From assembly GCA_001692895.1 (NCBI GenBank), contig KV748240.1:751239-815238 (forward strand): DNA of 64,000 bases, read 5' to 3'. A program made the translations under genes and the position numbers. Positions within the stretch are counted from its first letter, which is position 1. Each line of letters opens with the position of its first letter. Below the pieces are notes generated by a model, which worked only from the letters and a program-made list of their open reading frames with translations, made no database searches and was not told the DNA's origin. This DNA comes from Cenococcum geophilum 1.58. Taxonomy: Eukaryota > Ascomycota > Dothideomycetes > Gloniales > Gloniaceae. Positions 12,421 to 23,147 of this stretch are shown piece by piece.

Positions 12421-12566
12421 CGGGTCCATAGGCATTACGTTTAGTTAAGGCAGGGCAATCCCCTACAAATGGCCTTGCGAATATACCCATTCTCAATTAA
12501 TGCCTTTGAGCCCGTACCCACCAATCAGATTAATTAATCCTCTTCTCCGCAAGCGTGTGAATAATA
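12421..12566 (+). repeat. Split direct repeat B2
   Basis: Second copy of B1 and the right end of the element; after it host sequence resumes (ATTCAGTAAAGCG). Confidence 0.85.
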
Positions 12567-12851
12567 GACATTCAGTAAAGCGTTGGATTAAAACACACGT
12601 GTTCAATGGCGCTAATAGTAAGCTTTCGCAACCTGCACCAGATCGAACACGCCCTCGGCGAGTCCAAACGGGACGATAGCGTCACATGGGTTAAAGTACA
12701 TGTTACAATCTAGCCAAGTACCTCATGGTTTCGTCTCTCCCAAGGCCATTACGTCTTGGATTAAATATTCAGGTATCAGTATATGACTCCTCCTGGCCAT
12801 AAATTAAGTGCCTAAGAGCCTGTCCTTGGCGCTAACAACCTCTTTGCCAGA
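12567..12851. other. Host flank 3' of the CHAT gene, with a repeated segment
   Basis: 12567-12632 matches 31416-31478 (TAAAACACA, CGCTAATAGTAAGCTTTCG). The rest shows no recognised gene; it is the downstream region of the minus-strand CHAT gene. Confidence 0.6.
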
Positions 12852-15800
12852 TCATGCCCCAAAATGCACATACTGCGCCCAAAGCAGCGGCCGCTTCTCG
12901 TACTCACCGCTTTCCCGAATCTTCACGATGGCTTTGTGTAATGCTAATGCAATAGCCCTATCGTCACTGTACCTCGCAGTTCCAGCTTGACTAAGTTCGG
13001 AGTAGAACGACTTCGCAACATCTACACATACCTTGTCGTCAGACGGCCACAGACACCCAACTACATGCCTAAACCCAGCGACCTGGAACCCACTGACAAC
13101 GTGGAGCACTTCGTCTGAAAGCCTTATCGCCTGGTTCTGCGCGGTCGAGCAGGCCGAGAGGTATGCAATCTCCGCTCGCGAGAGGTGGGCCTGAGATACC
13201 TCGCGGACGCTTAGTATGTCCTGCCTTGGCTCTTGAGTAGATGTCCTAGCCGTCTGCAGTATTAGGCCACTCCTGGAAGGGTCGACTGGATCCGATACCC
13301 CGTGACAGGCGAAGTGGGCGATATTGCACTCCCGGAGTTGAGTCATAGCGCTTGCGACGTCTGGGTACTCTAGTGTCTGTATGGAAACAGAAGGCCCTAT
13401 AGCCACTATAACCTCAGATTTCTCCGCTCTTGTCCCCGGAAGATCACCTGCACTAGGAGTTTTAGGCATGGTTATAATAGCTGCTCTCCAAGGATCGCAG
13501 CAAGACGGGATAGTCCTCCTAGCACACTCTCGGGCATATTGAAGGGCTTTGATTGTCGGCGTGTAGGACGAAATGGCCCGGTAACATGTACTTTCCGTCA
13601 GCCCCGCAGACATATCGCCGGCAGAATGGAAAGGGAAGGAATTAGCAAGGCCAGTTCCAATCCACCAAACCCTTAGTAGGTCTTCTACAGAAGGTTGCAC
13701 GGAGTAGTAAAGCTCGTCCAACACAGGCCTTACACACCCGCGCCACAGCCACGACAAGAAGTGAAGGTAGGCTTTGTTTTTACGGCCGCGGTCACTTGAC
13801 GGAGTCGTAGTAAGGTCCTGATTAATCCAGTCCCTGGCTTCATGTGCGCTTAACCTAGGAAGCGGGAGGACCTTAAACGCGTCGGTAGTAACAATAACGG
13901 CATCGCTCCGGAGGTTAGTAACATTCACAACGACGATGCTGCCTTCCGTCGAACAGCTCTGCATCTGCTTGGCGGTGAGGCCTTTGTGAAATTGATTGAA
14001 CCCAGGAAGCTGCTGGATATCTCGTATACACTTCTCAAGTTTTGTGATTATTTGCCTCGTCGAAGCAGCCTTCCGCGTACGATTATCTGTAATATTTTCG
14101 GCAGGCTTATTCACTTCTAAACGAAGACTTTCATATTGCTCACATAGCTGGGGATAGGCTGCCTTTAGTTTGGAGGTGTCGCTTCGATCGTCCATGAGAA
14201 GGCTAAGGATTACTCCCCGTCCTTGCTCTAGTACCTCTAAGGCTGTTCTAGGCCCTTTGCCTATTTGGAGAGCAAGAGAGCAAGCAGATGTAGCTAATCC
14301 AGAAAAGTGAGAAACTACATACTGTTGGTCCTGGCGGTCTAGGGATCTATTATAAACGTAAGGTAGCAGGTTTATAGCCTCTACTGAGATATTATAGGCG
14401 CTTTCAAAGTCCCCTTGACTTTGAAGCAGCGGAAGCACATGGGTGGAGGCGCGGACACGAATAAAGGGAGCTGCATTTTCACACTCCCAAGCCTGTTGGG
14501 TTACCTGAATGGCCTTCTCAAGGTCTTCCGTCTTTCCTGTGCGTTCATATCGGCGCTCGAGTCGGTTTCCTAGGTTGTTCACCCTCACTGCGAGATCTGG
14601 ATGGTCTTTAGGCGTAACATTAACCGCCTGCCGCGCCACGAGAATGGTCTCTTCGAGGTCTTCCATCTTCCCCGTGCGTTTATATCGGCTCTCGAGTTGG
14701 TTTCCTAGGTTGTTTAGCCAGGCTGAGAGATCTGGATGGTCTTTAGGCGTGATGTCGACCGCCTGCCGCGCCACGAGAGTGGCCTCTTCGAGGTCTTCCA
14801 TCTTTCCCGTGTGTTTATATCGGCTATTGAGTTGGTTTCCCAGGTTGGTCAGCATAGCTGCGAGATTTGGATGGTCTTTAGGCGTGACGTCGACCGCCTG
14901 CTGCACCACGAGAATGGCCTCTTCGAGGTCTTCCATCTTTCCCGTGCGTTCATATCGGCTCTCGAGTTTAGTTCCCAGGTTGTTCAGCATGGCCGCGAGA
15001 TCTGGATGGTCTTTAGGCGTGACGTCGACCGCCTGCCGCACCACGAGAATGGCCTCTTCGAGGTCTTCCATCTTTCCCGTGCGATCATATCGGCTCTTGA
15101 GTTGGTTTCCTAGGTTGTTCAGTCTCCTTGCGAGATCTAGATGGTCTTTAGGCGTGACGTCGACCGCCTGTCGCGCCATGAGAATGGCCTCTTCGAGGTC
15201 TTCCATCTTTCCCATGCGTTTATATCGGCTCTCGAGTTGGTTTCCCAGGGTATTTAGCACAGGTGCGAGATTTGGATGGTCTTTAGGCGTGACGTCGACC
15301 GCCTGCCGCGCCACGAGAATGGCCTCTTCGAGGTCTTCTATCTTTCCCGTGCGTTCATATCGGCTCTTAAGTTTGTTTCCCAGGTTGTTCAGCCTCCCTG
15401 CGAGATCTGGATGGTCTTTAGGCGTGACGTCGATCGCCTGCCGCGCCACAAGAATTGCCTCTTCGAGGTCTTCCATCTTTCCGTGCGTTCATATCGGCTC
15501 TCGAGTTGGATTCCTAGGTTGTTCAGCCTCCCTGCGAGATCTGGATGGTCTTTAGGCGTGACGTCGATCGCCTGTCGCGCCACGAGAATGGCCTCTTCGA
15601 GGTCTTCCATCTCCCCCGTGCGTTTATATCGGCTCTCGAGTTTAATTCCCAGGTTGTTTAGCCAGATTGCGAGATCTGGATGGTCTTTAGGCGTAACGTC
15701 TACCGCCTGCCGCACCATGAGAATGGCCTCTTCGAGGTCTTCCATCTTTCCCGTGCGTTCATATCGGCAACCGAGTTGGTTTCCCAAGTTGTTCAGCATG

Positions 15801-16165
15801 GCTGCGAGATCTGGATGGTCTTTAGGCGTGACGTCGACCGCCTGCCGCGCCACGAGAATTGCCTCTTCAAGGTCTTCCATCTTTCCCGTGCGTTTATATG
15901 CGATTTCGAGTATAACTCCTAAGTTATTCAGCCTCCCTGCAAATTCTTTATGCTCTTCTTGCGTCTCTGCGACAGCCCACTTCCCCTTCTCAATCGCTTC
16001 TTCAAGGTCTTTTGTTCGTCCCCAGCGCTGGAACAGCTCATATTTTAACACAGCATAGTACATATATAGCTCCGCCTTAACATTGTTATCTTTGTCAGCT
16101 GCTGCGCTAGAGAAAAGCTCAAAGTTCTCAAGTAAACGCGTGTCAAAGTCGGTCTGGTTGTCCAT
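12852..16165 (-). CDS. TPR-CHAT caspase-like protease, split by a 1-nt frameshift
   Basis: The minus strand reads MDNQTDFDTRLL from 16165, then about 11 TPR units of 45 residues (KMEDLEEAILVARQAVDVTP...), a linker, and a C-terminal CHAT domain ending at 12852. CHAT (caspase HetF associated with TPRs) is a separase/caspase-clan cysteine protease. Its dyad is visible: His in FACHG (codon 13302-13304) and Cys in SACSTA (codon 13149-13151). TPRs normally bind a regulator. The frame breaks near 15480: other repeats read CATCTTTCCCGTG on the plus strand, this one lacks one C. With that base the protein would be 1104 residues. It may be a sequencing slip in near-identical repeats or a true null allele. 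An upstream in-frame ATG at 16240 is less likely. The gasdermin-like gene lies 0.9 kb upstream on the same strand, and fungal gasdermins are often paired with such proteases. Confidence 0.9.
14510..15960 (-). repeat. Tandem array of 135-bp TPR-coding units
   Basis: About 11 units of 135 bp (45 residues), mostly near identical. Variable residues fall at two or three fixed positions per unit (for example AGRL/AAML/AIWL and NQL/IKL/TKL). The first and last units are more diverged. The unit ending near 15480 lacks one base. Confidence 0.92.
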
Positions 16166-16316
16166 GGTTGTTGGATATGGAATGCAAAGATTAGTTCGAT
16201 AAGATATAACCGGAAGTATATAGCAGCGGAAGAAAGGCAAATATATGGGCGGCAGAAGTTAAAGGCAAAATCGAATGAAACAGATCACGTGATATATGGC
16301 ACTAGTGCCCTTCAGG

Positions 16317-17001
16317 TTATCTTAGGTGCCCCAGACGCTCGTTGAGGAATTCACCCCTCACTTTATAAATATTATGCAATTCTGTTATAAAATTCTGCTA
16401 AGGAAGGCACCGTACGCAAGCGATCTAGCCAATTAGAGCACGTGCAAAGCAATTCCTCTGAGGGTCTAAGGGAAATGGGCGCGTTTTGCACCCTTACACC
16501 TTATAGTTTCCTCATGCTTTTAAAATGGAACTTCCCTACTATAACTTATTTTCCCCTAAGATTAGGTTAGCTACTTCTTAGCTAGTTATAATAAGAAGTA
16601 GCTTACCTAATCTTAGGGAAAAATAAGTTATGGTAGTAAAATGCGATTAAGGTTCTAATATAGCTGGTTAGGTTGGCCTGGTTTTAAAAAATACATTTTT
16701 AAACTTTAAGGCAGTATATCGACCCCTAATACGCGAGCTAGCTAATTAAATTAATTAGAATATATAAGAAGAAGAGGTTGAAATTTAAATGCATTAACAA
16801 CTGTAGCTGTAGCTGCTGAATTGGCCCTATTATGGCTGCTTAAAAATAGCATGCGTTGGAAAAGTGGCCTGGCTTGTAGCAAGCACGCGCCCATAATCTC
16901 TCAGACGCTTCGCAGAGGAATTATTGGGAGGGGGGTTTGTAGGGGGCTAAGTTATGCGACCGCCACAAATTCCTCGTGAAGCGGCTGAGGCACTAAGATA
17001 A
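16317..17001. mobile_element. Non-autonomous DNA element with about 34-bp terminal inverted repeats
   Basis: The left end 16317-16352 (TTATCTTAGGTGCCCCAGAC) pairs with the inverted right end 16968-17001. The interior is AT-rich, non-coding, and includes a long foldback at 16536-16637 and a second copy of the end motif near 16899-16925. It lies between the CHAT gene start and the gasdermin 3' end. I could not read a clear target duplication. Confidence 0.65.
16536..16637. repeat. Near-perfect 45-bp foldback hairpin
   Basis: Arm 16536-16580 and arm 16591-16637 are reverse complements with few mismatches (CCCCTAAGATTAGGTTAGCT against its inverse) around a loop of about 10 bp. It may be a small foldback transposon nested in the larger element. 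Confidence 0.85.
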
Positions 17002-17104
17002 GCTTTAGGCTTGGAGCTTGTATCTTACTTTCCTTAATCTAAAGTTGGTTGAACATCTGTATTGAGACACGTATAGACAAATTGACTGGATGCACCAACA
17101 TCTG

Positions 17105-18077
17105 CTACACGGCTGAGACCAAAACCTCTCCAGATCCTATGGCGCATTCGTCACGGTCGCCTTCTAATGCGATCTCGTCCTCCTCCAGCTCCACCTCAAT
17201 CATGTCTTCAATCTCGCTTTGGAGATACCTCGGCCTATCATACCTTTCCCACCATGTATTCTTCGCAAGCGTCATCCTATCAACTTTGTTGCCCGCAAAC
17301 CATCTACAACGGACCTTGCGATACATGTATTCTTCGCAAGCGTCATCCTATCAACTTTGTTGCCCGCAAACCATCTACAACGGACCTTGCGATACATGTA
17401 TTCTTCGCAAGCGTCATCCTATCAACTTTGTTGCCCGCAAACCATCTACAACGGACCTTGCGATACTGTATTGCGTATATCTGCTCGCCCGGCGCTATGA
17501 ATTGTCTTTGCTCATCTTCTATACGACCGCGGAAGCCACCGAGCCCAGGATCTGCTACATTGCTGAACGGTACAGCCACGCTGAATGCTGTCAGCGCTGT
17601 CGATACTGGTATCGCTAAGTTCCCACCGGCAGCGCTTTGCCCTCCCAGCCGCTCTATTATTCGAGCGTCTAACAACGTGTGATATGCTACTACAACATAG
17701 ATGTCTTCCCCTTCATCGATCGTTCTCTCAATCCACTCACGGGTTTCTCTAGATTGCACGGCATCTCGAAACCATTGTCCGGCGTTGTTTAAGTAGTACG
17801 TCTTGGCTTGATTGGCTGTAATCCGAATTGACGTTTTGAGACGCTTTGAGAACGAGGAGGAAAGGAAGGTTGTAAGCTGTGATGCTACTTTTTGTTGGTT
17901 GACGGAATGATAAATGCTATCGTACTGAGTTTGGATTTTCTCAGTAATATCGGGGCTGGTATTGCAAAGGGGATCGTGGAAGTCTTGATGAGGGTCGTCA
18001 AAGCTGATGATAAAACGTCCAAGGCTGACAGCCGACAGCGGGAGGAAAAACTGCGAAAGTAGGATGCTTCGAGGCAT
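17105..18077 (-). CDS. Fungal gasdermin-like protein (RCD-1/HET-Q1 family), C-terminal region disrupted by a 71-bp triplication
   Basis: The frame opens at the ATG of 18077 with MPRSILLSQFFLPLSAVSLG, followed by the recognisable segments PHQDFHDP, TYYLNNAGQWF, GEDIYVVVAYHT and APGEQIYAIQYRKV. I assign it to the fungal gasdermins by recall of the family, not by search. These are pore-forming death effectors held inactive by a short C-terminal tail that a protease removes. Read straight, the frame ends at 17343 after 244 residues, inside the second of three 71-bp copies. The usual acidic tail (LEEDEIALEGDRDE) is still encoded at 17105-17314 in another frame. Splicing out 17456-17315 (142 nt, AG|GT borders) would join both in phase, 276 residues, but this is unproven. 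The likely partner is the CHAT protease gene downstream. A MITE lies 92 bp upstream of the ATG. Confidence 0.82.
17253..17465. repeat. 71-bp tandem repeat, three copies
   Basis: Copies start at 17253, 17324 and 17395 and appear identical. 71 is not a multiple of three, so each copy is read in a different frame. The unit includes the end of the conserved YRKVRCRWF segment of the gasdermin-like gene. Confidence 0.97.
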
Positions 18078-18168
18078 TGCACGATAAATTTACTGTTGCC
18101 AATGAGAGATGTCTATGAGGGGGTTGTTTACACGATCGACGCACTTATAAATCTTCTAAGTTGGAAGG

Positions 18169-18315
18169 TACAAGGGGGTACCGCGAAAGGGGCAGACGCC
18201 CTCCCTGCTAGTAGGTTTTCAAAATAAGCGAGCCCCTGCAAAATGGTTGGGCTGTATTATTCTGCTAGCATACTAGCAGGGAGGGCGTCTGCCCCGTACG
18301 TATTACCCCCTTGTA
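18169..18315. mobile_element. MITE with about 43-bp imperfect inverted ends
   Basis: Ends are TACAAGGGGGTA (18169-18180) and its inverse (18304-18315). Inner arms carrying CAGACGCCCTCCCTGCTAG pair at 18189-18211 and 18273-18295. Total 147 bp, no coding. The CCCTCCCTGCTAG core recurs at 31501 and 37612. Confidence 0.8.
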
Positions 18316-18471
18316 GCTCGTCTTCGAACCGTGACGTGGCAAAGAGGTTTTGTCAAGCCACCTAGAGTCAGTTGCGCTGCGCCACACCCTTCGAGCTAAA
18401 CTTTGCAAAAGCAAGCTCAGAACGCGCCGCGCGGCCAGTAAGTAGTGCAGTGCCCCTGCCACAACTATGCC
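18316..18471. other. Short spacer, no gene seen
   Basis: GC-normal sequence with one short frame on the minus strand that resembles nothing I know. Confidence 0.5.
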
Positions 18472-18473
18472 TA

Positions 18474-18624
18474 TCCCTTAACCCGCCGAGTTACGTCCAT
18501 CTGTTATCGATAAGGAGTTAGCCAATCAGATCAATAGGATCAAGGCTCCGTGACCACACGCGTACTTTTGATTCCGGTGTTCCGCACGGACCATCTACTA
18601 GATGGACGCCGGCGGGTTAAGGGA
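18474..18624 (+). mobile_element. MITE, terminal inverted repeat TCCCTTAACCCGCCG, flanked by TA
   Basis: 151 bp between TA dinucleotides, starting TCCCTTAACCCGCCG and ending with its inverse. Three copies in the window share the outer TCCC, so the ends extend beyond the internal TTAA; a TTAA-targeting (piggyBac) reading remains possible. The interior (TATCGATAAGGAG, GTGTTCCGCACGGAC) is shared with 29208-29529. Confidence 0.8.
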
Positions 18625-18810
18625 TAGAGATTTAAGGGTAGTACTAAACAGCTTATTAGGCTTGTCTTGCATATCTTTATATTCTACATCCGACAACTAT
18701 AAACGACGGGTTCGACTTCTACACGCTTTTACTATATTAATCTTTAATAAAAGGTTATTAGTTTTCTTATTAATAAGGCTTAGCTTCTATTACACGGGGA
18801 CGCAGGTGTA
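18625..18810. other. AT-rich spacer between MITE and piggyBac-like copy 1
   Basis: No feature recognised; partly RIP-like composition. Confidence 0.5.
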
Positions 18811-21011
18811 TCCCTTACACTAATAGTGTGTTCGGAGTTGTGGCCCGTATACAGGAACACTAAAATCGACGTCTAAAAGTATTAAAGCCTTAGATAATAT
18901 AATATTCGTATATATAAGCTTAATTCTTAGTGTTAAGTTAATTAATATATTCCTGCTAATAGCCTCCTTCCCTATAAAGTAGTATTTAATAGAGCCTGCA
19001 GCTAAAATAAGTCCTTAGCGCTTGCTTCCTCCTCTTCCTATTATTGCTATTTAATGTCCTCCTTACAGTATTATTTAAAAGCTCTATAAGAGGCTTTCTA
19101 CGCCTAATCCTTTTAATTAAAGTTATCCTTTTTACCTGTGAGTACGCTAAGTAAGTAAGAAGCTTATTACTTATCCTCTCTAGCTTATATCTATATTCCA
19201 CTATAGGCTACTATATAATTTAATAAGGGACTTAAGAACGATTTAGGGCTCAAATTAATTACTTAAAGAGGGCGTAGATAAGCTTCTTAAGGAAGGCTTT
19301 ATAGCTAGCTTTATATAGCTATCCAGGCGTAGTAAATAAGGATAATTTATAACAGTTAGCGGTAATTATATTAAAGAGGAAGTTAAATAGAGGCTTCTAG
19401 GTCTTCTGGTAACGTCTTAAAGGTAAATAATAATACCTTATTTAATCCGCATTATCTACACCTTTAGCGAAATAATTATAGAGATTAAGTAATATTAGAA
19501 TAGGTAGTAAAGCTCTTAGCTAGTCACTAAAGAGCTTATAAGTTTACGAGGCTCTGTTAGCTATTCTAAAAGGCCGTTACTAAAGCCTTATTATCTATTC
19601 CGAAGCTGGTAATATATAATATTATTAGAACCCTAGTAATAGTGTTAAGCTTTAACGTTTAAATAGATATACTTTTACTAACAGTACTTATAAATAAGAC
19701 GACTTTAGCGTCTTTTTAAGCAAGCTCTAACACCTAGCCGTTATTTAAAAGCTCTATATATAGTATACCCTAAGGAATTTGGCCTTTATAGAGTAGTTTA
19801 AGGTCTATAAGGCTAGAGCTTATATACTTCTTGCGTTTCGTTAAGCCTTCCTCCTACTACTCGCGTTATATTCTTATTGTCCGTATAGTTCCTACTACAC
19901 TAATTCCATCCTTATAAAGCCGTAGTAGTAACTTAATAGTAGTAAAAAGGTTATTAAGCCAAATAATATGCTGGTGTGGAGGATAGAGGCGTTCTTTAGT
20001 TTTGGCGTCTTCCTACAATAGTAAGTTAAGCACTACCGCTTCCGTCTTTATAAAACTATCTTTAATAAAAGACATATCTAAATTATATAGGCCTTTCCTA
20101 GCGCCTTTAGTATGAAATATCTAATTAAGAATATAGCCTTAATTGCCCAGTATCTATATCTTAAAGCCCTTAGGTGTAGGTTTTGTGGGAATATTTATAA
20201 TCTCGCTTACGCGGCTAGTAAAGCGTTTAATTAATTTATTAACGGTAAGGTGGATTCTAGGCTTATAGAGCTTCCGGTAGCAAAGCCGTAGGTATTTACT
20301 AAGCTCCTCTATTCGCTAGAAGGTGTTTTAAAAAGGCTTATTATCTTATTCTCTAGGTTTAGTATAGTAGAAGTAGCAATTAATTTACTACTAGCGGTTA
20401 TAGCCTATAAACTCCCTAACGCTATATATGGGCCTATTACTTAAGGAGCTATTTTAGTAGTCCTCTATTAATAGTTTACTATAAATTCCTATATAAAGTA
20501 AAACAGCTAGGTACGCAAGGAGCTCCTTCCTATATACTAGTTTCTATGCCTAGGAGGAGTCCTTTAGCTAACGCTCTAGGGGTATTAAATAAAGCTCTGT
20601 GTTTCTATTTATAAACTCTACTAGCTTATCTAAGAGCTTATCTATAAAGAAGAGCTTAAATATTATATAAGGATCGCTTATATTAATATAATCTAGTATA
20701 TTTAAATATCTATAGGTATTATTATTATTAATAAAAACTAGGTTAAAGTTAGGGAGTACTAACGGCGCTAGGGAAGGCTTCTTCTTTACCTATATTGCCC
20801 GATTAGGGTATTAAGTCTATAGGATAAAGTCTTCATTATTAGATTTATAATTCCGCACCATTTTAGTATTATATTTAATATTTAAAGTTAGGTATATCTA
20901 TAAGAGTCTTACGAGCTTTATATTAGTATTCTTAGCAAAATGCTTACCACCTACTTCTAATTGGTTGCGTATGGGCTACAACTCTAAATATATAATTATC
21001 GGTGTAAGGGC
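18811..21011 (-). mobile_element. piggyBac-like DNA transposon, copy 1, RIP-degraded
   Basis: The left end (TCCCTTACACTAATAGTG, then CGGAGTTGTGGCC) and right end (inverse, ...GGCTACAACTCTAAATAT) are inverted repeats. The element from CCC to GGG is 2199 bp, the same length as copy 2 without its insertion. It is a reverse complement of copy 2, so the transposase remnant is on the minus strand. All frames are broken by stops. Confidence 0.8.
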
Positions 21012-22887
21012 TATTCCTTGTACCGATAATTATATATTCGGAGTTGTGGCCTATACGCAACTAATTAGAAGTGGGCGGTGAGCATTCTACCAAGAATACT
21101 AACATAAAGCTCGTAAGACTCTTATAGATATACCCAACTTTAAATATTAAATACAATACCAAAATAGTGCGGAATCGCAAATTTAATAATAAAGACTTTG
21201 TCCTATAGACTTAATACCCTAATCGGGCAACATAGGCAAAGAAGAAGCCTCCCCTAATGCTATTAGCACTCCCTAACTTTAACCTAGTTCTTATTAATAA
21301 TAATAACACCTATAGACGTCTAAATATACCAGATTATATTAATATAAGCAATCCTTACGCGATATTTAAGCTCTTTTTTATAGATAAGCTCTTAGATAAG
21401 CTAGCGGAGTTTATAAATAGAAACGTAGAGCTTTATCTAATACCCCTAGAGCGTTAGCTAAAGGACTCCTCCTAGGTATAGAAACTAGTATATAGGAAGG
21501 AGCTCCTTACGTACCTAGCTGTTTTACTTTATATAGGAATTTATAGCAAACCATTAATAGAGAACTACTAGAACAGCTCCTTAAGTAATGGGCCTATATA
21601 TAGCGTTAAGGAGTTTATAGGCTGCAACCGCTAGTAATAAATTAATCGCTACTTTTACTGCACTAAACCCAGAGAATAAGATAATAAGCCTTTTTAAAAC
21701 ACCTTCTAGTAAATAGAGGAGCTTAGTAAATACCTATAACTTTGCTACCAGAAGCTTTATAAGCCTAGAATCTACCTTACTATTAATAAATTAATTAAAC
21801 GCTTTACCGGCCGCGCAAGCGAGATTATAAATATTCCTACAAAACCTACACCTAAGGGCTTTAAGATATGGATACTAGGCAATTAAGGCTATGTTCTTAA
21901 TTAGATATTTTATACTAAAGGCGCTAGGAAAGGCCTATATAATTTAGATACGTCTTTTATTAAAGATAGTTTTATAAAGATAGAAGCGGTAGTACTTAAC
22001 TTACTATTATAGAAAAACGCCAAAACTAAAGAACGCCTTTATCCTCTATACTAGTATATTATTTAGCTTAATAACCTTTTTACCACTATTAAGTTACTAC
22101 TACGGCTTTATAAGGATGGAATTGGCGCAGTAGGAACCGTATAGACGATAAGAATATAACGCAAGTAGTAGAAAAAAGGCTTAATAAAACATAAGGAGTA
22201 TATAAGCTCCAGCCTTATAGACCTTAAACTACTCTATAAAGGCTAGATTTCTTAGGGTATACTATACATAAAGCTTTTAAATAACGGCTAGGTGCTAAAG
22301 CTTACTTAAAAAAACGCTAGAGTTATCTTATTTATAAGTACTATTAGTAAAGGTATGTCTATTTAAATGTTAAAGCTTAACACCATTATTAGGGTTCTAA
22401 TAATGTTATATATTACCAGCTTCGGAATAAATAATAAGGCTTTAGTAACGGCTTTTTAGAATAGCTAACGGAGCCTTATAGACTTATAAGCTCTTTAGCG
22501 ACTAGCTAAGAGCTTTACTACCTATTCTAACATTACTTAATCTCTATAATTATTTCACTAAAGGTATAGATAATACGGATTAAATAAGGTATTATTATTT
22601 ACCTTTAAGACGGTACCGGAAGACCTAGAAGCCTCTATTTAACTTCCTCTTTAATATAGTTACCGCTAACTATTATAAATTATCCTTATTTGCTACGCCT
22701 AAATAGCCGTATAAAGCTAGCCATAAAGCCTTCCTTAAGAAGCTTATCTACGCCCTCTTTAAGCAATTAATTTAAGCCCTAAATTGTTTTTAAGTCCCTT
22801 ATTAAATTATATAGTAGCCTATAGTAGAATATAAATATAAGCTAGAGAGGATAAGTAACAAGCTTTTTACTTACTTAGCGTATTTAT

Positions 22888-23147
22888 TGTTAGCGACTCA
22901 GTCAATCGAGGCACGAGCACGGTAAGAGGGGCGCGCAAGCCTATACGATTGGTAGTCTATAAACGAGGATCTAAAGCTAGAGAAAGGAAAGGAGAAGAAG
23001 AGCAGCGCTGGTCGAAGTAGGGTTCTTTTTATACGGTCTTCTAGTCACGTGACTGCGAAGTTCTACTAAGTTCTGCTAACTAAGTTCTGCCAAGTTCTGC
23101 CAACCAAGTTCTGCCAAGTTCTGCCAGTTTCTGCTAGTGCCGTAACA
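22888..23147 (-). repeat. Gypsy 1 LTR (3' LTR of the minus-strand element)
   Basis: 260 bp, TGTTAGCGACTCAG...TGCCGTAACA, matching 28597-28856 with mostly C/T differences. Contains several copies of AAGTTCTGCCAA. Confidence 0.92.

Larger units (their letters stand above)
7826..12566 (+). mobile_element. DIRS/Ngaro-like tyrosine-recombinase retrotransposon, RIP-degraded
   Basis: Ignoring RIP stops, the plus strand shows in order: a zinc-knuckle-like gag segment near 8940-9110 (KFLYTYSKCGS); a reverse transcriptase near 9680-9930 (IKDAF, then LFSLRTIPFLFNLF and HYLDNF, where the usual YLDD is degraded); RNase H-like sequence near 10070-10450; and a tyrosine recombinase near 11050-11870 (GFLYLGKIT, LKRSKTD, LGRWSL). 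There is no DDE integrase. The ends form the split direct repeats A1 (7826-7932), B1 (12091-12237), A2 (12239-12346) and B2 (12421-12566), which is the arrangement of PAT/Ngaro-type DIRS elements. Such elements integrate by recombinase without target duplication, and none is seen. The recombinase HxxR motif is destroyed, so the copy is dead. Confidence 0.88.

Noticed and set aside
14509..16058. Plus-strand frames opposite the TPR array
   Set aside because: Antisense shadows of the 135-bp TPR units.
17253..17465. CRISPR-like array
   Set aside because: Units are contiguous with no unique spacers and lie in a coding gene of a eukaryote.
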